This document shows positions 9,284 to 21,170 of a DNA stretch of 64,000 nt, in pieces; within the stretch, counting starts at the first letter, position 1, and each line of letters starts with the position of its first letter. The stretch comes from JAYQPQ01 sp038145405 (GTDB taxonomy: Bacteria; Pseudomonadota; Gammaproteobacteria; Pseudomonadales; GM7GCV1). Below the pieces are notes generated by a model, which did not search any database, was not told the DNA's origin, and saw only the letters and a list, made by a program, of their open reading frames with translations. The translations under genes and the position numbers were made by a program. The stretch is from positions 1 to 64,000 of the forward strand of contig JAYQPQ010000001.1 in assembly GCA_038145405.1 (NCBI GenBank), given 5' to 3'.

Positions 9284-10087
9284 CTAGCCAGCACCCTGCT
9301 GAAACAGGTGCACATCGCGCTGCGGGAAGGGAATGGAAATGCCTTCTTGGTCGAAGCGCTTCTTGATGGCTTCGGTGAGATCCCAGTAAACCGCCCAGTA
9401 GTCTTCGGTCTTGACCCAGGGTCGCACCACGAAGTTGACGCTGCTCTCCGCCAGTTCGTGCACCGCAATCACCGTTTCCGGCTCTGCCAGCACGCGGGCA
9501 TCTGCTGCCACGACCTCGCGCAATACAGCCTTGGCGCGATCGATGTCGTCCTGATAGGAAATGCCCATCACCAGGTCGACGCGACGGGTGTCCTTGGCAG
9601 CGTAGTTGACGATGGTCCCCGAGGTAACGGCGGCGTTCGGAATAATGACCTGCTTATTGTCGCCGGTGCGCAACTCCGTGGTGAAAATCTGGATCTTTTC
9701 CACGATGCCGGCTGTGCCGGCCACCTCGACAAAGTCACCCGCCTTGAAGGGACGAAATATCAGAATCAGCACACCGGCGGCAAAGTTGGATAGCGATCCC
9801 TGCAAGGCCAGGCCGATGGCCAGGCCCGCTGCACCGATGATGGCGACGAAGGAAGCCGTTTGAATGCCGAGCTGTGCCAGCGCGGCGATAATCACAAAAG
9901 CCATGGCGCCCCAGCGCACCAAGCTGTAGAGAAAATGCGCCAGCGCCGGATCCATCTGACGTCTGAGCATGCTCGAACGGACCAGGTCGCTCATCAGTTT
10001 GACGACATACTGGCCGACAAAAAAGATCACACCGGCCGTGATGGCCTGAATGACAAAAGTCTGAATACTGGTTGCCAGGTTTTCCAC
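9284..10087 (-). CDS. mscS: MscS-family mechanosensitive channel
   Basis: 267-residue small-conductance channel that opens on membrane tension during hypo-osmotic shock. An N-terminal hydrophobic helix (about 10-30), a second helix and the pore-lining TM3 are seen, the latter rich in Gly and Ala (GAAGLAIGLALQGSLSN), followed by the beta domain signature FRPFKAGDFVE and PNAAVTSGTIVNY. Length is close to E. coli MscS (286). It is convergent with the lambda-P-like gene, with a 13-bp gap that holds a 6-bp CTAGCC/GGCTAG hairpin. Confidence 0.92.
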   Translation of the reverse strand: MENLATSIQTFVIQAITAGVIFFVGQYVVKLMSDLVRSSMLRRQMDPALAHFLYSLVRWGAMAFVIIAALAQLGIQTASFVAIIGAAGLAIGLALQGSLSNFAAGVLILIFRPFKAGDFVEVAGTAGIVEKIQIFTTELRTGDNKQVIIPNAAVTSGTIVNYAAKDTRRVDLVMGISYQDDIDRAKAVLREVVAADARVLAEPETVIAVHELAESSVNFVVRPWVKTEDYWAVYWDLTEAIKKRFDQEGISIPFPQRDVHLFQQGAG

Positions 10088-10174
10088 TGCAGCTACTCCT
10101 CGTCGGGATTACGAAAGGCCAAAGCTGCCGGAAGCCACCGAAGTGGCGCAGCGAAGTGGCCACGCGAATTTTTA

Positions 10175-12439
10175 TTATGACGCGGTAGACGCGACCGTCA
10201 ACGCATCGACTCGCTGGAATCCCCGCGGCAGCTTGTTGCCACGCCGTCCGCGCTCGCCTATAAAGTGCACCAGATCCTTGCCCTTCAATCCCATGGTGCG
10301 CTTGCCGCTGTGCACCACCAGCTCTTGATCGGGCGCCAGTACGGCGATGGCGGCGACAAATTCCTCGCGACTTTTTACCCGCGCCGAGGGAATGCCAATG
10401 ATCTTGTTGCCCTTGCCGCGATTCAGGCGCGGTAGTTCGGCGACCGGAAACACCAGCAGTCGACCTTCGTTGCTCACCGCGGCGAGCAGGTCGGTTTCGG
10501 CCCCGATCAGGCTGATGGCCGGCAAAACGCGTGCCCCTGAGGGCAGACTCAGCAAGGCCTTGCCCGCCTTCTTGTTGGCGTGCAAGTCACCGACCTCACA
10601 GACAAAGCCGTAGCCCGCATCGGATGCCAGCAACACCCGATCTTTCACATCCCCCATCACCAGAGTGCGGAACGAGGCGCCGCTGACCGGCTGCAATTTT
10701 CCGGTCAGGGGTTCGCCCTGACCGCGCGCCGAAGGCAGGCTGTGAGCCGGCAAGCTATAACTGCGCCCCATGGAATCGATAAAGGCGACCTGCTGATTGC
10801 TCTTGCCCGGCGCGTGAGCGAGGTATGCATCGCCGGCGCGATAGCTCAGGGAAGTCGGGTCGATGTCGTGACCCTTGGCAACCCGTACCCAGCCCTTCTC
10901 GGACAACACGGCTGTCACCGGCTCCGTCACTATCAGCTCTTCTTCGCTGAATGCCTGGGCGCGAATGGTTTCGGCCTGAATGGGCGAGCGTCGCGCGTCG
11001 CCATGCTTCTCGACCACGCGATTGATCTCGGCAATCACCAGCTTTTTCAGGCGCGCATCCGAGCCCAGCGTCTTTTCGAGGTCCGCTTTTTCGCTCTGCA
11101 GCTCAGTCTGCTCGGCACGAATTTTCATTTCCTCGAGACGTGCCAACTGGCGCAAGCGCGTGTCGAGAATGTAGTCAGCCTGGGTCTGGGTGAGACTGAA
11201 GCGCTCCATCAACTTGGCGCGCGGTTCGTCCTCGTGACGAATGATGTGAATGACCTCGTCTAGGTTGAGGAAGGCGATCAGCAAGCCATCCAAAAGGTGC
11301 AGTCGATCTTCGATGTGATCGAGGCGGAATTGCAAACGACGACGCACGGTTTGCAGGCGGAACTGCGTCCACTCGCGCAACATTTGCAGCAGCGATTTGA
11401 CGCCGGGACGACCGTCGATTCCAATTAGGTTGAGGTTGACGCGGTGATTGCGCTCCAGATCCGTGGTGGCAAAGAGATGCGCCATCAACGCCTCGTTGTC
11501 TACCCGGTTCGATCGCGGCGTTATAACCAGGCGCGTGGGATTTTCGTGATCCGACTCGTCGCGCAGATCGCTCACCATGGGCAGCTTCTTGGCATTGATC
11601 TGATCGGCGATTTGCTCGAGCACGCGCGATCCCGAGGTCTGGTAGGGCAGCGCCGTAACAATGATCTCGCCCGCCTCGGTGGTCCAGGCGGCACGCTGGC
11701 GCACGGAGCCGCGGCCGGTCAGGTAAATTTCGCGCAGCGCTTCGGCGTCACTGATGATGGGCGCCTCGGTGGGGAAATCCGGTCCCTTGATGTGCTCGAG
11801 CAATTCCGCCTCAGTGGTACGGCTGTTTTCCAGCAAGCGAATACAGGCGCTGGCAACCTCGCGCATATTGTGCGGCGGGATGTCCGTTGCCATGCCGACG
11901 GCAATACCCGTACCGCCGTTGAGCAGCACGTTGGGCAGCATGGCCGGCAGCATCCTGGGCTCCTCGAGAGCGCCGTCGAAATTGGGCTGCCAGTCCACCG
12001 TACCCTGGCCCAGTTCATCGAGCAGAATGGAGGCATAGGGGGTCAAGCGCGATTCGGTGTAGCGCATGGCGGCAAAGGATTTGGGGTCATCGGCGGAGCC
12101 CCAGTTACCCTGGCCGTCCACCAAAGGATAGCGATAGCTGAAGGGCTGCGCCATCAACACCATGGCTTCGTAGGCGGCCATATCGCCATGGGGATGGAAC
12201 TTGCCGATCACATCACCCACCGTGCGCGCCGACTTCTTGTATTTCGCCCCGGCCTTCAGGCCGAGTTCGCTCATGGCGTAGATGATGCGTCGCTGAACCG
12301 GCTTTAGCCCATCGCCCACATGGGGCAGAGCGCGATCCAGAATGACGTACATGGAGTAGTCCAGGTAAGCGCGCTCGGCGTACTGGCGCAAGGACTGGAC
12401 TTCATTGCCGTCGGCGTCGTATTGGCTTGGTTCGCTCAT
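10175..12439 (-). CDS. parC: DNA topoisomerase IV subunit A
   Basis: 754 residues (E. coli ParC 752). Type IIA topoisomerase subunit that decatenates daughter chromosomes with ParE. The catalytic tyrosine is Tyr127 in FAAMRYTES. The start at 12439 gives [11 protein letters not shown]; a longer frame upstream overlaps parE and lacks similarity. It lies 19 bases after the parE stop in the same direction. The helix normally reading HPHGDSACYE in E. coli reads [10 protein letters not shown] here: Met87 replaces the serine equivalent to E. coli Ser80, the residue that anchors quinolones through a water-metal bridge. The acidic partner (Glu91, E. coli Glu84) is intact. The C-terminal beta-pinwheel domain is complete. 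Confidence 0.96.
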   Translation of the reverse strand: MSEPSQYDADGNEVQSLRQYAERAYLDYSMYVILDRALPHVGDGLKPVQRRIIYAMSELGLKAGAKYKKSARTVGDVIGKFHPHGDMAAYEAMVLMAQPFSYRYPLVDGQGNWGSADDPKSFAAMRYTESRLTPYASILLDELGQGTVDWQPNFDGALEEPRMLPAMLPNVLLNGGTGIAVGMATDIPPHNMREVASACIRLLENSRTTEAELLEHIKGPDFPTEAPIISDAEALREIYLTGRGSVRQRAAWTTEAGEIIVTALPYQTSGSRVLEQIADQINAKKLPMVSDLRDESDHENPTRLVITPRSNRVDNEALMAHLFATTDLERNHRVNLNLIGIDGRPGVKSLLQMLREWTQFRLQTVRRRLQFRLDHIEDRLHLLDGLLIAFLNLDEVIHIIRHEDEPRAKLMERFSLTQTQADYILDTRLRQLARLEEMKIRAEQTELQSEKADLEKTLGSDARLKKLVIAEINRVVEKHGDARRSPIQAETIRAQAFSEEELIVTEPVTAVLSEKGWVRVAKGHDIDPTSLSYRAGDAYLAHAPGKSNQQVAFIDSMGRSYSLPAHSLPSARGQGEPLTGKLQPVSGASFRTLVMGDVKDRVLLASDAGYGFVCEVGDLHANKKAGKALLSLPSGARVLPAISLIGAETDLLAAVSNEGRLLVFPVAELPRLNRGKGNKIIGIPSARVKSREEFVAAIAVLAPDQELVVHSGKRTMGLKGKDLVHFIGERGRRGNKLPRGFQRVDALTVASTAS

Positions 12440-12458
12440 TTCAATTTTTCCGGTGCGA

Positions 12459-14363
<1,905 letters not shown>

Positions 14364-14403
14364 TTATCGTTGCGACGCGAATTGCCGGAATGGCAAAACA
14401 ATT

Positions 14404-15180
14404 CTACTCGTACCCCATGCAGCTGAAATCAACGCCGATGTCGGGAATCTCGACGCGGCGCACGGCCGTGTCGATGCGACCGTCGTCGTGCAGATCGATC
14501 ATGCGGTAGCCGGGGGCTATGGTGTCCAGCGCAAAATCGTCCGACAGGGGTTTGAACTGGATGCAGGTCGAGGGTACGGAGCGCAGCATAACGCCCTTGT
14601 GGTCGACCTCAAACTGCTGGTGGATGTGCCCCCAGAAAATACCCCGCACCTGGGGGTAATTGTCGACGATAGCGAAAAATTCATCGGCATCGGCCACGCG
14701 CTGAGTGTCCAGCCAGGCACAATCGATATCCACCGGATGATGATGCAGAAAAATCAGTACATTCGGCTTGGTATTTTCTGCCAGCAGGGTCTGCAGGCGG
14801 GCGAGCTGCTCCTGCCCGAGCCGACCGTTGGGCGACTTCGGGATCATGGAGTCGAGCATAATGATGCGCCAGTGCTCGGTTTCAAAAAATGACTGGAACA
14901 GCACCGCATTCTCCACCGCCTCGGCATTCTGAACCAGATCGTGGTTGCCCGGCAGCCAGTACATGGGCTGGGCGAACCGCTCCATCTGGGCAAAGAAATA
15001 GCGATAGGCGGGGGGCGAGTAATCCGAGGCAATATCGCCGGTAATAACCAGAATATAGGACTCTTCCTGACGCACCTGCTCGAGAATGGTCTCGAAAGTC
15101 CGGCGCGTATTCACCCCAGCCAGGCGGTATTCCGGAGCCCCCCCGATATGGGGATCACTCACCTGCGCCAGTCGGATCAT
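14404..15180 (-). CDS. cpdA: CpdA, 3',5'-cyclic AMP phosphodiesterase
   Basis: 258-residue calcineurin-like metallophosphoesterase that hydrolyses cAMP and so tunes CRP regulation. Metal-ligand motifs are all visible: DPHIGG at the N-terminus, TGDIASD, PGNHD, HHHP and GHIHQ. The ATG at 15180 gives MIRLAQVSDPHIGG and overlaps the stop of the DUF1249 gene by four bases (ATGA), indicating translational coupling; the longer upstream frame overlaps that gene and has no family match. The order DUF1249-cpdA-(yqiA)-parE is conserved with E. coli. Confidence 0.94.
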   Translation of the reverse strand: MIRLAQVSDPHIGGAPEYRLAGVNTRRTFETILEQVRQEESYILVITGDIASDYSPPAYRYFFAQMERFAQPMYWLPGNHDLVQNAEAVENAVLFQSFFETEHWRIIMLDSMIPKSPNGRLGQEQLARLQTLLAENTKPNVLIFLHHHPVDIDCAWLDTQRVADADEFFAIVDNYPQVRGIFWGHIHQQFEVDHKGVMLRSVPSTCIQFKPLSDDFALDTIAPGYRMIDLHDDGRIDTAVRRVEIPDIGVDFSCMGYE

Positions 15181-15626
15181 GCGGATTGCTCCGGCGCGGA
15201 AGTGGAACCCTCGGCGAGGAAATAGTCCAACCAAATGCCCAGAAACTGGTTGAGCTGGCTCTTTTCGTTGGGCAGATACATGGCCTGGTTCGGATAGGGA
15301 TAGCGAATGCGGCTAATGCGCTGGGCATCGCTGCTGATCACTTCGACCATGCGGGCATCGTGATAGATGCGCAAATCCAGTTCCTGTTTGCCCACCCAGG
15401 GAAGGCCGCGCATAGCTAGCGAAAGTCGCGCCGCCGTAGTGAAGCGGGAGCGCTCCAGCACTTCCACCTGCAGGCTGAACTGGCCCTGCCTGCCGGCGCG
15501 AATCTCGCGTGAAGTTCGCACGCGCAAATCCGGGCACAGCCGCAGCAAACGCACAAAGTTCAGCTCGCAGGTACCGTGAAGGTCTGCGAGTCCGATTCTG
15601 CGTTCTGCCAGGTTGGTTGGTGTCAT
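15177..15626 (-). CDS. yqiB: DUF1249 (YqiB) family protein
   Basis: 149 residues from ATG 15626 (MTPTNLAERR). It matches the small DUF1249/YqiB family, uncharacterised but conserved between nudF and cpdA in gammaproteobacteria. Visible are the conserved LHGTCELNFVRLLRL start, a central LQVEVLERSRFTT strand pair, and IRYPYPNQAMYLPNEKSQLN near the C-terminus. No signal peptide or membrane helix. It is the first gene of the cpdA-parE-parC series; the ADP-ribose pyrophosphatase gene nudF that usually precedes it is missing here. Confidence 0.88.
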   Translation of the reverse strand: MTPTNLAERRIGLADLHGTCELNFVRLLRLCPDLRVRTSREIRAGRQGQFSLQVEVLERSRFTTAARLSLAMRGLPWVGKQELDLRIYHDARMVEVISSDAQRISRIRYPYPNQAMYLPNEKSQLNQFLGIWLDYFLAEGSTSAPEQSA

Positions 15627-15884
15627 TGCATTGCCACTAAAAGGCCAAGGCTCACAAGGGGTCACAATATGTGTCTCTCGACGGATTGTAAACTACTGAG
15701 CCAGGCCTCTGGATCATTTCCTTTATGCCTCTGAATTGCCGACATATGCCGACTAAATTCGGCCTTTATCAGGCCCCCTTCCATGCCCTAGAATTGCCTG
15801 CTGATTTTTACGTTTCTTTACCGGTCGGCAAAAACCTGCGTGATAGCATGCCCCGACCTAGATTTCCCTCCCCCAGGATGCACC

Positions 15885-17234
15885 ATGCAGAGATTACTAG
15901 CCATCTGCCTCGGCCTGCTCTCTATCACGCTGAGCAGCCCCGGCGTTAGCGATACACTCCAGCAAATCTATGATCTGGCTAAGGCCAATGACCCGGAGTT
16001 TCGCGCGGCTCAGGCAGCCTACCAGTCGGGCTTGCAAGCGCGCGCCATCGGCCGTGCGAGCCGGCTGCCCAACCTGAGCGTCAACGTTACCGGCGAATAC
16101 CAGGAGGACATCGGCGGTAGCTCCACTGGCGGCGGTGGCGGCAGTGGCGACGACATCAGAACCAGCTACTCGGCATCGCTGAGTCAAAGTCTGTTCGATC
16201 TGTCGGACTGGTATAGCTACCAGCGCAGCGATATTCAGGCGACCCAGGCCGAATTCCGCTGGGATTTGGCGCAACAGGGGCTGATTACACGCACCATCAG
16301 TGCCTACCTCGACGTGCTGCAGGCGGTCGATGACCTGCAAACCACCCTGGCTGAAAAAGCCGCCATTGAGTCGCAGCTCGACCAGACCCAGCAGCGTTTC
16401 GAAGTCGGCCTGGTCGCTGTCACCGACGTGCTGGAAGCCCAGGCGAGTTACGACAATGTGCTGGCGACGGAATTCCAGTCGCGCGGCAATCTCGAAATCG
16501 CCTTTGAACAGCTCACCTTGCTGACCGGCCAACAACACCAGAATATTGCCCCTCTGATGGAGACCTATCCCATCGAGAGTACCAATCCGGCGAGCGCCGC
16601 CGAGTGGGTAGAGCTAGCCTTGCAGAGCAGCCAGAATTTAGAAGTAGTGCGCCTTTCCCAGAGGGCGGCCAAGGTCAGTGCTCGCTCCAGTTGGACGCCT
16701 TACCTGCCCACCCTCAATGGTCGTGTGACCTACGGTGGCGACTTTGACAATGATCCAGGTTCTCCGGAAGACTCGGGTCGCGTTGTGGTGACATTGGATG
16801 TTCCGGTAGTGGTCTTTACCGGTGGCAGTACGCTGGCGCGTCGCCGCCAGGCTTACTACGATCTGGACCAGGCCAATGAAGAGTTGCTCAGCGCCCAGCG
16901 CAGCCTGGAGCAAAGCATTCGCACCCAGCACCTTACGGTGGCGTCGAATATCAATCAGGTGCGTGCACGTCTGCAGGCGATTCGCTCCGCACAGAGCGCT
17001 CTGGAAGCGACGCAGGCAGGTTATGAAGTTGGTACGCGCAATCTGGTCGATGTGCTGGTCGCCCAGCAGAACCTGTTCCGCGCTCGCCGCAATTATCTGT
17101 CTTCGCGCTACACCTACATCGGCAGCATATTTAATCTGAAAGCCACGGCCGGCAATTTGACTGAAGTGGATCTGCAAGAAATGAATCGTTGGCTCGACCA
17201 GTCGGCTCAGATCGCCCGCAGCCAGTTTCAATAG
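15885..17234 (+). CDS. tolC: TolC-family outer-membrane efflux channel
   Basis: 449 residues with a leader (LLAICLGLLSITLSSPGVS), then the two internally repeated coiled-coil and beta halves typical of TolC: the first half holds DLAKANDPEFRAA and SLFDLSDWYSYQRSD, the second VPVVVFTGGSTLARR and YEVGTRNLVDVLVAQQNLF. It forms a trimeric tunnel used by RND pumps and type I secretion. ATG at 15885 has AGGA six bases upstream. A Gly/Ser-rich insert (SSTGGGGGSGDD) lies in the first external loop. It is divergent from the DUF1249-cpdA-parE series as tolC is in E. coli, and its stop overlaps the convergent waaA stop by 7 bases. Confidence 0.93.
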   Translation: MQRLLAICLGLLSITLSSPGVSDTLQQIYDLAKANDPEFRAAQAAYQSGLQARAIGRASRLPNLSVNVTGEYQEDIGGSSTGGGGGSGDDIRTSYSASLSQSLFDLSDWYSYQRSDIQATQAEFRWDLAQQGLITRTISAYLDVLQAVDDLQTTLAEKAAIESQLDQTQQRFEVGLVAVTDVLEAQASYDNVLATEFQSRGNLEIAFEQLTLLTGQQHQNIAPLMETYPIESTNPASAAEWVELALQSSQNLEVVRLSQRAAKVSARSSWTPYLPTLNGRVTYGGDFDNDPGSPEDSGRVVVTLDVPVVVFTGGSTLARRRQAYYDLDQANEELLSAQRSLEQSIRTQHLTVASNINQVRARLQAIRSAQSALEATQAGYEVGTRNLVDVLVAQQNLFRARRNYLSSRYTYIGSIFNLKATAGNLTEVDLQEMNRWLDQSAQIARSQFQ

Positions 17235-18508
17235 GAATTTAGTAGGGCTTTGATCTGCTGGTAGTGGAACAGGGTGGCACCCTGTCCCTGTTTCACTACA
17301 CTTGCGGCCGCCCGGCCACATTGCTCGCTTAACTGCGCGCTGCCCAGCAATCGCACTACCGCATAACCTAGCTCAGCAGCCGTTTTAACCGGAATCAGGC
17401 CACCGGCATCCTGCAGGCGCTGGCGAATATCCTGAAAATTGAAGGTATGCGGGCCGCTGAGCACGGGCAGGGCCCAAGCCGCCGGCTCGATGAGATTGTG
17501 CCCGCCACGCTTGACCAGACTACCACCGACAAAGGCCAGATCGGCTCCACCCAGCATGGCTGGCAGCTCGCCGAGCAGATCGGCTACCACAATGCGGGCA
17601 TGGCTCGACACCTTGCCGCGCACCTGGGTCTGGCGCACCGTCTCCATGCCGCTTTCGTGCACCAGCGCGCTAACCTCATCGAATCGTTCCTGATGCCGGG
17701 GAACCAGAACCAGCAGCGCCTCGGGAAACTTTTTTAGCACGCGTCGATGCGCCTCGATGACTTGCTTTTCTTCGCCCCGATGCGTCGAGGCGGCAATCCA
17801 GACCGGGCGCTCCCGGCCCCAGCAATCGCGATAGTCGGCCGCACGACGCCGCAGCGATTCGTCGGGGCTGACATCAAACTTGATGCTGCCGCCGACGTGC
17901 ACGTGCTGCTCGTGCGCGCCCAGTTGGATAAAGCGCTGCCGCTCGACCTCGGTCTGGGCAATGATCAGATCAAGCTCGCGCAACATGGTGCGGGCAAAGC
18001 GTCCCAGATAGCGGTAGCCGCGCGCCGAACGCTCTGACAAGCGCGCGTTGGCCAGCACCGTGGGAATATCGCGCTTCCAGCAGTTGTGCAACAGATTGGG
18101 CCAGAGTTCGGTCTCCAGCAATACCGCCAGCGTCGGCTGGGTGCGATCGAGGAAGCGCGCAGTGGCACCCGGCATATCGATCGGCAGATAGGCCTGCTCG
18201 ACGCGATGGCCAAACAGACTGAACACCTGGGCGAATCCGGTCGGCGTGGTCGAGGACACCAGCACCCGATCGACTGTCTCTTCAGCCAGAAACAGGCGAA
18301 TCAGGCCTGCCGAAGCGATGGTCTCTCCGACCGACACGCAGTGAAACCAGACGCGCTGATTGACTTTTACGAGTTCGGCGCCAAAGCCGAGCCGCTGCGG
18401 AATCTCGTCGAGGTAGGCCGGGTTGCGACGCGCCTTGACCAACAGACGAGCCAGCGCCAGGGGTGTCAGCGAATAGGTGAGAGCGGAGTAGAGATTGCGC
18501 ACCAGCAT
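17228..18508 (-). CDS. waaA: WaaA (KdtA), 3-deoxy-D-manno-octulosonic acid transferase
   Basis: 426 residues from ATG 18508 (MLVRNLYSALTYSLTP). A GT30 inner-membrane-associated glycosyltransferase adding Kdo to lipid A. It has an N-terminal anchor helix, the catalytic Glu in SVGET, a C-terminal GT-B half with SPDESLR and SLVKRGGHNLIEPAAW. The start lies one base after the stop of the iron permease gene, so it probably shares that transcript. It overlaps tolC at the 3' ends. Confidence 0.94.
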   Translation of the reverse strand: MLVRNLYSALTYSLTPLALARLLVKARRNPAYLDEIPQRLGFGAELVKVNQRVWFHCVSVGETIASAGLIRLFLAEETVDRVLVSSTTPTGFAQVFSLFGHRVEQAYLPIDMPGATARFLDRTQPTLAVLLETELWPNLLHNCWKRDIPTVLANARLSERSARGYRYLGRFARTMLRELDLIIAQTEVERQRFIQLGAHEQHVHVGGSIKFDVSPDESLRRRAADYRDCWGRERPVWIAASTHRGEEKQVIEAHRRVLKKFPEALLVLVPRHQERFDEVSALVHESGMETVRQTQVRGKVSSHARIVVADLLGELPAMLGGADLAFVGGSLVKRGGHNLIEPAAWALPVLSGPHTFNFQDIRQRLQDAGGLIPVKTAAELGYAVVRLLGSAQLSEQCGRAAASVVKQGQGATLFHYQQIKALLNSY

Positions 18509-18509
18509 A

Positions 18510-20099
18510 CTAGTGATAATGCAGTCGACGCGACTGCACAATCAATAGAATTACCGGCAGGATACTGACCGCGACTAGGACCAGGGCAGGGCTTGCCGCC
18601 CAGTGCCATTGGCTCTCGCCGGTCAGTTCGTAGATGCGTGTTGCCAAAGTATCCCAACCGAAGGGACGCAGCAGCAGGGTGGCCGGCATCTCCTTCAGCA
18701 CGTCGACAAAGACCAGCAAACAGGCAGTCAGCGCAGCCGGGCTGAGCATGGGTAGGTAAAGACGCCAAACAATGGCCGGGCGACTGGCGCCCATGAGTTG
18801 CGCCGCCTCAGGCAAACTAGGCCGGATGCGCTCTAGGCCGGAAGCCAGGGGACCATAGGCGGGACGGATAAATCGAACCATATATGCCAGCATCAAACCT
18901 GTAATGGAACCCACCAGCAGCGGCTGGTGCGAGCGTCCCAACCAATCGCCGAGACCAATCCAGAAAGCATCGATGGGTCCGGCCAGACTCACCACGGCTA
19001 CCGCAAGCACCGAACCCGGCAGCATGTAGCCCAGATTGGCCAGGGCAGCCCAGCCTTTGCCGGAGGGAGTCAGCCGGGAGCCACTTGCCAACAGCAAGGC
19101 CAGTGTCACGATCATAACAGCGGCGCCACCTGCCAAAACAAAACTATGTCCCATTAACGCAATCAGCCGAGCATCGAATTGGGGCGATGCCCAACACCAC
19201 AAAAGCAGCTGCAGCAATGGCATCGCCACTGCTAACAGCAACACCAGCAGGCACCAGGCAGTAGCCAGCCAACCGCGCCATCCCGCCAGCACATAACGAT
19301 CCGTCTGCTTGCGTGCGCCCTGCTCCACCCGTGCTCGTCCACGGCTCCAGTATTCGAGGCCCAGCACCAGCACGACAAACCCGAGCAGCAGGGTCGAAAG
19401 CTGGGCCGCTGTCGCAATGCTGAACAGACTGATCCAGGATTTGTAGATGGCCGTGGTGAAAGTGTTGTAGTTGAATATGGAAACCACGCCGAAATCAGCC
19501 AGTGTTTCCATCAGGGCTAGCGCCAGGCCGGCCATAATGCCGGGGCGGGCCATGGGCAACCCTACTCGCCAAACGCTTTGCCAGCTGCTGGCGCCAAGTG
19601 AGCGCGCCGCGTCCAGCGCCTGACGGCCTTGCAACAGCAAAATATTTCGCGTCAACAGGTAGACGTAGGGATAGAGAACGGCGGTCATGACCAGCACCAC
19701 CACCCACGGCTGACGCACATCGAGCGGCCGCTGCAGACCCAACCAATGCATCAGCAGCTGCTGGATTGGACTACCGAAATCAAAGATACCCAGGACGACG
19801 AAGGCCAGCACGTAGGGCGGCATCGCTAACGGCAGAACAAGGGCCCAGTCCAGCCAGCGCCGGCCCGGGAAGTCGTACAGTGCGGTGAGCCAGGCCAACG
19901 ATACGCCCAATAGCACAACCCCCAGACCCACGCCGATTAATAGGGTCAGCGAGTTGGCAACCAGTTCGCCGAGCTGGGTATTCACTAGGTGACGCCAAAC
20001 CTGGGTATCCGGGTGCAGCCAGGTGGACAGCAGAAAGCCGATCGGCAGCACCACGAGCAGTGCAGCCAGCACACCGGGAAGCGTCCAGAGTTGCCGCAC
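18510..20099 (-). CDS. fbpB: Iron(III) ABC transporter permease (FbpB/FutB type)
   Basis: 529-residue permease with about twelve helices in two homologous halves, each bearing an EAA-type loop that meets the ATPase (DAARSLGASSWQSVWRVGLP in the first, EAAQLMGASRPAIVWRLYLP in the second). This two-in-one arrangement is typical of ferric iron importers. GTG start at 20099, 20 bases after the binding protein gene. No ATP-binding subunit gene is found downstream: waaA follows directly. The ATPase must be encoded elsewhere. Confidence 0.9.
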   Translation of the reverse strand: MRQLWTLPGVLAALLVVLPIGFLLSTWLHPDTQVWRHLVNTQLGELVANSLTLLIGVGLGVVLLGVSLAWLTALYDFPGRRWLDWALVLPLAMPPYVLAFVVLGIFDFGSPIQQLLMHWLGLQRPLDVRQPWVVVLVMTAVLYPYVYLLTRNILLLQGRQALDAARSLGASSWQSVWRVGLPMARPGIMAGLALALMETLADFGVVSIFNYNTFTTAIYKSWISLFSIATAAQLSTLLLGFVVLVLGLEYWSRGRARVEQGARKQTDRYVLAGWRGWLATAWCLLVLLLAVAMPLLQLLLWCWASPQFDARLIALMGHSFVLAGGAAVMIVTLALLLASGSRLTPSGKGWAALANLGYMLPGSVLAVAVVSLAGPIDAFWIGLGDWLGRSHQPLLVGSITGLMLAYMVRFIRPAYGPLASGLERIRPSLPEAAQLMGASRPAIVWRLYLPMLSPAALTACLLVFVDVLKEMPATLLLRPFGWDTLATRIYELTGESQWHWAASPALVLVAVSILPVILLIVQSRRLHYH

Positions 20100-20119
20100 C
20101 GGGGCGAGTCCGGCCTGAA

Positions 20120-21145
20120 TTAACGGTAGCCGGCGCGGTCCATCAGCATGACCGCCTCGGACTGCAGCTGGCCCAGTCTCTCCACTTCCAGTTCATCCGC
20201 TGTGAACGCACCCCAGGCCTGAACCTCGGGCACCGCTTGCACTTGCGGATTCACCGGAAACTCTCGATTGAGGCCGGCAAAAAGATGCTGCGCTTCGGGT
20301 TGACTCAACCACTCGATCAGCTGTTGGGCAAGCTGCGGATGGGGTGCCGTGCGCACCACGCCGGCTCCGGACACATTGATATGTACGCCGCTGCTGTCCT
20401 GGTTGGGCCAGAAAATAGCCACCGGGATATCCGGGTTATCGGCCTCCATGCGACCAAAATAGTAGGTATTCACCACCGCCACATCACAGGCTCCGGCAAC
20501 GATAGCCTCGATGGCCTGGTTGTCACTGGCGAGAGGTTCCAGGGCCAGGTTGTCGGCCCAACCGCGCACCACCTGCTCGGTAGCCTCCGCACCCAGCCGG
20601 GTCATCAGACTGGCCACCAAAGATTGGTTGTAGACCTTTTTCGAGGTGCGCAGGCAGAGTCGACCGCGCCACTGCGGATCAGCCAGTCCCTCGTAGGAGG
20701 ACAGGTTTTGCGGATTGACGCGCTCTGTCGAGTACACCAGGGTGCGGGCCCGAACCGAGAGTCCGAACCAGGTGTCGTTGGCGGAGCGCAAATGCGCTGG
20801 TACGTTTCGCTCCAGGATTTCGCTGGCAATCGGCTGGAAGGCGCCCAGCGAATCGGCATACCAGAGATTGCCGGCATCGACCGTGAGCAACACGTCAGCC
20901 GGGCTGGATTCGCCTTCGGCCTGGATGCGGGCAATCAGGGCGGCTTCCGTATCAGTGGTATAGCGCACAGCGATACCGGTCTGCTCGGTAAAGCGATCGA
21001 AGAGCGGCTTGATCAAGTAATCGGCACGTGCCGAGTAGACAGTGACCTGCGGAGCATCAACCCCCACTTCTGGCTCAGACGAGGGACTGCAGGCGGTGAG
21101 CAAGACTAGACTAAGGCCAATAAGACGAATGCGGCAGGAAGACAT
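20120..21145 (-). CDS. fbpA: Iron(III) ABC transporter substrate-binding lipoprotein (FbpA/FutA type)
   Basis: 341 residues with a lipoprotein leader and lipobox LTAC, so it is probably anchored in the outer leaflet of the inner membrane. The mature part matches ferric-binding proteins: VTVYSARADYLIKPLF at the start, ADVLLTVDAGNL, and the twin tyrosines of the iron site in VVNTYYFGR. It delivers Fe(III) to the permease encoded next. A strong Fur box lies about 25-45 bases upstream of the start, so expression should rise under iron limitation. Confidence 0.92.
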   Translation of the reverse strand: MSSCRIRLIGLSLVLLTACSPSSEPEVGVDAPQVTVYSARADYLIKPLFDRFTEQTGIAVRYTTDTEAALIARIQAEGESSPADVLLTVDAGNLWYADSLGAFQPIASEILERNVPAHLRSANDTWFGLSVRARTLVYSTERVNPQNLSSYEGLADPQWRGRLCLRTSKKVYNQSLVASLMTRLGAEATEQVVRGWADNLALEPLASDNQAIEAIVAGACDVAVVNTYYFGRMEADNPDIPVAIFWPNQDSSGVHINVSGAGVVRTAPHPQLAQQLIEWLSQPEAQHLFAGLNREFPVNPQVQAVPEVQAWGAFTADELEVERLGQLQSEAVMLMDRAGYR

Positions 21146-21170
21146 GAAGTGAACGCCTGATAGGTTAGGC

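Noticed and set aside
9274..9287. CTAGCC/GGCTAG hairpin as a terminator between convergent genes
   Set aside because: Only a 6-bp stem with a 2-base loop, no T-tract, and part of it lies in the mscS coding end.
11444..12307. Long plus-strand frame inside parC
   Set aside because: Antisense shadow of a high-GC gene; ParC motifs are clear on the minus strand.
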